A DNA stretch of 9,408 nucleotides from Richelia sp. UBA3308. GTDB taxonomy: Bacteria > Cyanobacteriota > Cyanobacteriia > Cyanobacteriales > Nostocaceae. The position numbers and the translations under genes are program-made. Under the pieces are notes generated by a model that did no database searches, was not told the origin of the DNA, and saw only the letters and a program-made list of their open reading frames with translations. Position 1 is the first letter of the stretch; the number at the start of each line of letters is the position of its first letter. The DNA lies in NCBI GenBank assembly GCA_002361335.1, contig DESS01000314.1, forward strand, positions 15,062 to 24,469. Reading direction: 5' to 3'. Shown in pieces: positions 6,259-9,408 of this stretch.

Positions 6259-6813
6259 ATGCGCGAACAAATATTAACTTATTTATCACACAATGTTCCG
6301 CCACAGCGGATAAATCATATTCTAAGGGTAGAAGAAACGGCTGCTTATTTAGCTGCTATTTACGATTTAGACCAGCAAAAAGCTGCAACCGCCGGTTTAA
6401 TGCACGATTTGGCAAAGTGTTTTAAGCCCCAAAGGCTTTTGCATATGGCACGAGAAGAAGGATTAACTCTAGATCCAGTACTGGAAACAAATCCTCATCT
6501 TTTACACGCAGATGTCGGTGCTATCGTAGCTAGAGATACATTTGGTGTGAAAGATAAACAAGTGTTAAATGCAATCGCCAATCATACTTTAGGTAGACCA
6601 GATATGAGTCCCCTCTCTTGTATCGTATTTTTAGCCGATACTTTAGAACCAGGACGCGGCGATAATGCTTCTCTACAAGCTTTAAGACAAGTTAGCCGCG
6701 AACATATCCATAAAGCCGTTTATTTGACCTGCGATTATACTCTTAAAAAATTGTTAGATAGTCCTCGCTTGATTCATCCGCGACTAATTGCTACCCGATT
6801 TTTTTTTTGTTAA
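6259..6813 (+). CDS. yqeK: HD-domain Ap4A hydrolase, YqeK family
   Basis: A 184-residue HD-superfamily hydrolase. YqeK enzymes split diadenosine tetraphosphate symmetrically into two ADP, clearing a stress nucleotide. Metal ligands expected for the family are all present: His-20 (INHILRVEE), His-49/Asp-50 in GLMHDLAK (47-53), His-83, His-109 (ANHTLGRPDMS) and Asp-127 in FLADTLEPGR. A longer reading from TTG at 6238 adds seven residues; I chose the ATG at 6259 because family members typically begin MRE(K/Q), although neither start has a good Shine-Dalgarno. A TACAAT at 6200-6205 could be the -10 element. The C-terminus is odd: after LIHPRLIATR the frame runs into ten T's (6799-6808) and ends FFFC-stop. 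rsfS follows 164 bases on, the usual yqeK partner. Confidence 0.87.
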   Translation: MREQILTYLSHNVPPQRINHILRVEETAAYLAAIYDLDQQKAATAGLMHDLAKCFKPQRLLHMAREEGLTLDPVLETNPHLLHADVGAIVARDTFGVKDKQVLNAIANHTLGRPDMSPLSCIVFLADTLEPGRGDNASLQALRQVSREHIHKAVYLTCDYTLKKLLDSPRLIHPRLIATRFFFC

Positions 6814-6977
6814 GTGTAAATACTAGTATATGATTGTAATATGGTTAAAGTCATAAATATCTATTTTTTGCTAGTATTCAAGAATAATATTGATTAATAT
6901 TTGCAATTAACCGAGAGGATTATCCGGGACCCAAGAAAAATCTGAAAACCTCACCCAAATAAGCAGAGCAAGGTTTA
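6814..6977. other. Spacer between yqeK and rsfS
   Basis: 164 bases, AT-rich at first and more mixed towards rsfS. AATACTAG (6819-6826) and CTAGTATT (6871-6878) are 8-bp inverted copies 44 bases apart. GGATTATCC (6917-6925) is a short odd palindrome nearer rsfS. No T-tailed hairpin is seen, so read-through from yqeK into rsfS is possible. AAGG at 6970-6973 serves as the rsfS Shine-Dalgarno. Confidence 0.35.
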
Positions 6978-7436
6978 ATGTCTGATTATTTCCAAGCTGA
7001 TTTGCAATCCGAATTTGTTGCTGTTAGCAACGCCCCCATAAGTTCTCAACAGTTTGATGCCGACGATAGCGCAAAACTAGCTTTAAGTATTGCCCAAGCA
7101 GGTGACGATCGCAAAGCAGGAGATATGTTAGTGCTTCGCGTCAGGGATGTATCTTACCTAGCCGATTATTTCGTTGTCATGAGTGGTTATTCAAACGTAC
7201 AGGTAAGGGCGATCGCTAATACCATAGAAGAGGAAGTCGAAGAAAAGTGGGAGCGTAAACCCTTACGAACGGAAGGCAAAGCCGAAGCAAGTTGGGTACT
7301 ACTAGATTACGGTGAAGTCATCGTTCACGTTATGATGCCCGAGGAAAGAGAATTTTATAATTTAGAGGCGTTCTGGGGTCATGCAGAACGTCTAGATTTC
7401 CAGGCATATATTAAGGGTGGGAGTGAACCAACATGA
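6978..7436 (+). CDS. rsfS: Ribosome silencing factor RsfS (Iojap family)
   Basis: A 152-residue RsfS/Iojap protein. It binds ribosomal protein uL14 on the 50S subunit and blocks joining to 30S, lowering translation under nutrient limitation. The core domain spans about 31-142: LALSIAQAGDDRKAGD (34-49), LADYFVVMSGYSNVQVRAIA (61-80), EGKAEASWVLLDYGEVIVHV (99-118) and FYNLEAFWGHAERLDF (126-141). An N-terminal extension of about 30 residues is low in recognisable structure; such extensions occur in cyanobacterial members. AAGG (6970-6973) lies four bases before the ATG. A HIP1 site lies inside the gene at 7209-7216. The stop overlaps the next start as ATGA, implying translational coupling. Confidence 0.94.
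   Translation: MSDYFQADLQSEFVAVSNAPISSQQFDADDSAKLALSIAQAGDDRKAGDMLVLRVRDVSYLADYFVVMSGYSNVQVRAIANTIEEEVEEKWERKPLRTEGKAEASWVLLDYGEVIVHVMMPEEREFYNLEAFWGHAERLDFQAYIKGGSEPT
7209..7216. repeat. HIP1 octamer GCGATCGC (copy 1)
   Basis: Highly iterated palindrome 1, a hallmark of many cyanobacterial genomes, here inside rsfS. Confidence 0.85.
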
Positions 7437-7933
7437 TTGATTATGAGGTATGGAATTGTCCAGTTCCCCGGGAACAGCAACCGTTAAATGAGTACGAAGA
7501 GTTAAAAAACTCTTGGCTATTTCGTGACTGTAGCCTTTCAATACGCTCCTATCTGACCACAATCGCTTGGACATGGGCAATATCATTTGTAGTAGCAGGA
7601 CCAGTAGCTTACTCCAGTTTTCCCCCACATAAGTATATGGCTAAATTTATCTTGTGTGGAGTAGGCGGAGCAAGTATAGGAGTAGTTCTACTTGTATTGC
7701 GTTTGTATTTAGGTTGGTCTTACGTGCGCGATCGCCTCGCAAGTCCGATCATCTTTTATGAAGAATCCGGATGGTACGATGGACAAAATTGGAAAAAACC
7801 CCAAGAAGTTTTAGATCGCGATCGCCTAGTTGTAAGCTATGAGATTAAACCAATTATTCAAAGGTTACAAATAACCGGACTGTCCTTGGTTATATTGTTC
7901 ATTTTTGGTACGATGGTTTGGCAATTCCTGTAA
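7433..7933 (+). CDS. CGLD27-family (DUF1230) membrane protein
   Basis: A 166-residue integral membrane protein of the CGLD27/DUF1230 family (PF06799), conserved from cyanobacteria to chloroplasts of algae and plants. The molecular function is unknown; the plant and algal members are associated with iron nutrition or photosynthesis (recalled). The N-terminal signature CPVPREQQPLNEYEEL (9-24) is typical. Membrane segments are predicted at about 40-60, 71-93 and 145-165; the loop between contains RLASPIIFYEESGWYDGQ (101-118), which I take as the conserved family core. The start is set by the ATGA overlap with rsfS and by GGAG at 7420-7423, nine bases upstream. Coupling to rsfS ensures co-expression. 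Two HIP1 sites lie inside. Confidence 0.9.
   Translation: MIDYEVWNCPVPREQQPLNEYEELKNSWLFRDCSLSIRSYLTTIAWTWAISFVVAGPVAYSSFPPHKYMAKFILCGVGGASIGVVLLVLRLYLGWSYVRDRLASPIIFYEESGWYDGQNWKKPQEVLDRDRLVVSYEIKPIIQRLQITGLSLVILFIFGTMVWQFL
7728..7735. repeat. HIP1 octamer GCGATCGC (copy 2)
   Basis: Second HIP1 copy, inside the CGLD27-family gene. Confidence 0.85.
7818..7825. repeat. HIP1 octamer GCGATCGC (copy 3)
   Basis: Third HIP1 copy, 90 bases after the second. It sits within GATCGCGATCGC, so GATC methylation-type sites occur twice in a row here. Confidence 0.85.
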
Positions 7934-7987
7934 ATCATCAATCAATTTTGAATTTTAGATTTTGCTGACAGTTAAGCAAAGGGATGT

Positions 7988-8049
7988 CTTGGGGAGCCAC
8001 TATTTTACCGAGTTACCCTCGGTTGTATTAAGTGGAGTATCTCCCCAAG
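7988..8049. other. 62-nt structured element, unidentified
   Basis: Outer stem: CTTGGGGAG (7988-7996) with CTCCCCAAG (8041-8049), nine perfect pairs. Next: CCACT (7997-8001) with AGTGG (8031-8035), leaving AGTAT as a 3' bulge. Apex: ACCGAG (8007-8012) with CTCGGT (8018-8023), loop TTACC. No T-tract follows on either strand's downstream side, so it is not an ordinary terminator. It starts 55 bases after the CGLD27-family stop. It could be a structured 3' UTR, a small RNA or a copy of a dispersed palindromic repeat; the sequence alone does not decide, and strand is not known. Confidence 0.5.
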
Positions 8050-8258
8050 TAGAATAAACCCAGTGTTCTAAAGATATTCTTCGTCTCAAACTTTCCTCGA
8101 TTTTATACCTAAAAACAGTGTCCTGTTGATAAAATACGATGCTTTTTTAGCTACCGATCAACAACATTCCACAATTTTAGATTTGTCCAGCCGGAAATTT
8201 AGTGTCTTACAACCGTTTTTTTTAATGATAGGAATAAAACATTTTTTATTAATCAAAA

Positions 8259-8294
8259 ATCCAAAATTTTATCTAAAATTTAATCCAAAATTTC
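8259..8294. repeat. 12-bp tandem repeat, three copies
   Basis: ATCCAAAATTTT (8259-8270), ATCTAAAATTTA (8271-8282) and ATCCAAAATTTC (8283-8294) share the core ATCYAAAATTT at exact 12-base spacing. It is an intergenic short tandem repeat of the type frequent in Nostocales. No gene function is implied. Confidence 0.8.
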
Positions 8295-8307
8295 AAATAA
8301 TTGGGAC

Positions 8308-8335
8308 AGTTATTAGTTAGAAGTTATGAGTTAAT
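8308..8335. repeat. 14-bp repeat, two copies
   Basis: AGTTATTAGTTAGA (8308-8321) and AGTTATGAGTTAAT (8322-8335) share AGTTAT(T/G)AGTTA. Each copy is itself close to a doubled heptamer (AGTTATT/AGTTAGA). It is an intergenic repeat close to the asparaginase promoter region. Confidence 0.65.
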
Positions 8336-8379
8336 TAAGTATTAAATATTTATAGTCTAGACTTGGCTAAGGATTGGTA

Positions 8380-9327
8380 ATGGCAAAACGAACTCAAGCA
8401 CCCGCAGTAGAAGTAAGGTTACTGCGTGAAGGAATTATTGAATCAAAGCACACAGTCCAAGCCTTACTGTGCGACGAACGCGGACGGGTGCTTTCTGTAG
8501 CAGGAAACGCCGAAACAGCTACATTTGCCCGTTCCGCACTCAAGCCATTTCAAGCCTTGGCTGTCACTAGTACGGGAACTTTAGAACGTTATAATCTTAA
8601 CGATAAAGATTTAGCTATTATCTGTAGTTCCCATGCTGGAAGTATAGAACATGTTAGACAGGCATTTAATATATTATGGCGAGCTGATATAGACCCCTCA
8701 GCCGTTCAATGTCCTATTCCTGAAGGTAAACGCAGCAGCCTAGAATATAACTGCTCTGGCAAACACGCCGGAATGTTAGCTGTTTGTCAGCAATGTAATT
8801 GGTCTTTAGCTAATTATTTAGAGCGCAAGCACCCAGTTCAGCAACTGGTATTGAAAAAAATATCAGAATTGTTGCAAATGCCAGCTGTAGAGTTTATTAG
8901 CGCTCACGATGATTGTGGCGTACCTACTTATTTAATGCAACTCGGTCAAATTGCTACACTTTACGCTCGCTTAGCTTCCGGTAACAGTTTAGATATGGAG
9001 CGCATTGTACGTTCAATGACTCATCACCCATTGATGGTGGCAGGTGAAGGTAAATTTGATACAGAATTGATGCGTTTAACTCCCGGTGAACTGATAAGCA
9101 AATCAGGTGCTGAAGGATTGCAGTGTATTAGTAAGCTTGGTGATGGTATGGGTTTAGTCATTAAAGTAATTGATGGAGCCAAGCGAGCAAAATATGCCGT
9201 AGCTATTCATTTACTAACTCAACTCGGTTGGATTTCCCCCAGCACCGCCGAAGCCCTTGAAGAAAAGTTTATGACATTAGCCCAATACAAGCGTCTGGAA
9301 GTTGTTGGAGAATTATCCATTTTGTAG
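8380..9327 (+). CDS. Asparaginase, Zn-type rhizobial class (PF06089)
   Basis: A 315-residue asparaginase of the class typified by Rhizobium etli ReAIV/ReAV, which resembles serine-beta-lactamases and hydrolyses L-asparagine to aspartate and ammonia in the cytoplasm. Catalytic features are present: S52-x-x-K55 in RSALKPFQ (51-58), Ser-84 in SSHAGS (83-88) and Lys-241 in ISKSGAEG (239-246). The metal site of ReAV (Cys, Lys, Cys) matches C125 and K128 in NCSGKHAGM (124-132) and C179 in HDDCGVPTY (176-184); the Cys-Cys spacing of 54 equals that in ReAV. I chose ATG 8380, six bases after AAGGA (8369-8373); a TTG two codons upstream (8374) abuts the Shine-Dalgarno and is unlikely. There is no signal peptide. 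The stop TAG is immediately followed by the TTGACA of the tRNA promoter. Confidence 0.9.
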   Translation: MAKRTQAPAVEVRLLREGIIESKHTVQALLCDERGRVLSVAGNAETATFARSALKPFQALAVTSTGTLERYNLNDKDLAIICSSHAGSIEHVRQAFNILWRADIDPSAVQCPIPEGKRSSLEYNCSGKHAGMLAVCQQCNWSLANYLERKHPVQQLVLKKISELLQMPAVEFISAHDDCGVPTYLMQLGQIATLYARLASGNSLDMERIVRSMTHHPLMVAGEGKFDTELMRLTPGELISKSGAEGLQCISKLGDGMGLVIKVIDGAKRAKYAVAIHLLTQLGWISPSTAEALEEKFMTLAQYKRLEVVGELSIL

Positions 9328-9357
9328 TTGACAAATCCTAGAGTTGTTTGTTATATT
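9328..9357 (+). promoter_or_regulatory. Sigma-70-type promoter of the initiator tRNA
   Basis: TTGACA (9328-9333), 18-base spacer, TATATT (9352-9357). The -35 matches consensus fully and the -10 at five of six positions. Transcription would start around 9363-9365, a few bases before the tRNA. The -35 begins at the base right after the asparaginase stop codon. Confidence 0.8.
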
Positions 9358-9369
9358 ATTGAAAGACGA

Positions 9370-9408
9370 CGCGGGATAGAGCAGCCTGGTAGCTCGTCGG
9401 GCTCATAA
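9370..9408 (+). tRNA. Initiator tRNA-fMet (CAT), 5' part, cut by window end
   Basis: The first 39 bases of a tRNA, ending just after the anticodon (two bases 3' of CAT). The D-loop contains AGCAGCCTGGTAG and the anticodon loop CTCATAA with anticodon CAT. Initiator marks are visible: C at position 1 (which would face a mismatched A72), A11-U24 instead of the elongator pyrimidine-purine pair, and GGG at 29-31 leading into the anticodon loop. The T-arm and the 3' acceptor strand lie beyond the window, so the C1 mismatch and the three G-C pairs cannot be confirmed here. The sequence matches cyanobacterial and E. coli initiator tRNA closely. Confidence 0.93.

Larger units (their letters stand above)
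7934..8379. other. Spacer between CGLD27-family gene and asparaginase
   Basis: 446 bases. It holds a 62-nt structured element (7988-8049), a small inverted repeat AACAG-TGTC-CTGTT (8114-8127), a 12-bp tandem repeat (8259-8293) and a 14-bp repeat (8308-8333). The right end has TATAGT at 8351-8356, a possible -10 element for the asparaginase, without a clear -35, and AAGGA at 8369-8373 as Shine-Dalgarno. A frame of about 64 codons crosses 8126-8320 but has no plausible start signal and mostly low-complexity AT-driven residues, so I do not call a gene. Confidence 0.45.

Noticed and set aside
8126..8320. 64-codon forward frame in the spacer before the asparaginase
   Set aside because: It has no ATG with a Shine-Dalgarno at the 5' end, and its second half is made of the AT-rich 12-bp tandem repeat (KNPKFYLKFNPKF), so the frame is open by composition.

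Overview
The window is chromosomal DNA from a cyanobacterium, most likely a filamentous one of the Nostocales type (inferred). The evidence is a set of cyanobacterium-specific families (DUF3318, CGLD27/DUF1230, a YbjN-like protein), three copies of the HIP1 octamer GCGATCGC between 7209 and 7825, and long AT-rich intergenic stretches with short tandem repeats. I see no transposase, integrase, phage gene, CRISPR array or toxin-antitoxin pair. It reads as ordinary core chromosome, not a mobile or defence island.

Layout. 1-293: AT-rich leader. 294-851: YbjN-domain protein (+). 933-1577: DUF3318 membrane protein (+), followed by a GC-rich hairpin. 1613-2097: AT-rich spacer. 2098-2895: queE (-). 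2896-3226: divergent spacer with several symmetric sequences. 3227-4255: STAS domain fused to a polyprenyl-phosphate sugar transferase (+). 4256-4773: AT-rich spacer with a strong hairpin and a hexamer tandem repeat. 4774-6045: WcaI-like glycosyltransferase (+), closed by a clear intrinsic terminator. 6259-6813: yqeK. 6978-7436: rsfS. 7433-7933: CGLD27-family membrane protein, overlapping rsfS by ATGA. 7934-8379: spacer with a 62-nt structured element and tandem repeats. 8380-9327: Zn-type (rhizobial-class) asparaginase. 9370-9408: 5' half of initiator tRNA-Met, cut by the window end, with its own promoter starting right after the asparaginase stop codon.

How the genes fit together. The sugar transferase and the GT4 enzyme plausibly act in one surface-polysaccharide pathway: the first would load a sugar-phosphate on undecaprenyl phosphate and the second extend it. 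They are separated by 518 bp and a terminator-like hairpin, so they are probably separate units. yqeK (Ap4A hydrolase), rsfS (ribosome silencing factor), asparaginase and tRNA-fMet all touch translation or nutrient stress, and CGLD27 is translationally coupled to rsfS. queE makes the 7-deazaguanine precursor of queuosine but no other queuosine gene is present here.

Most worth a second look: the STAS-sugar transferase fusion; the DUF3318 protein, which looks like a decayed M48-type metallopeptidase; the unexplained structured element at 7988-8049; and the hairpin at 4306-4349, which buries a perfect Shine-Dalgarno and the start of a 25-codon ORF. None of these is clearly a new system.
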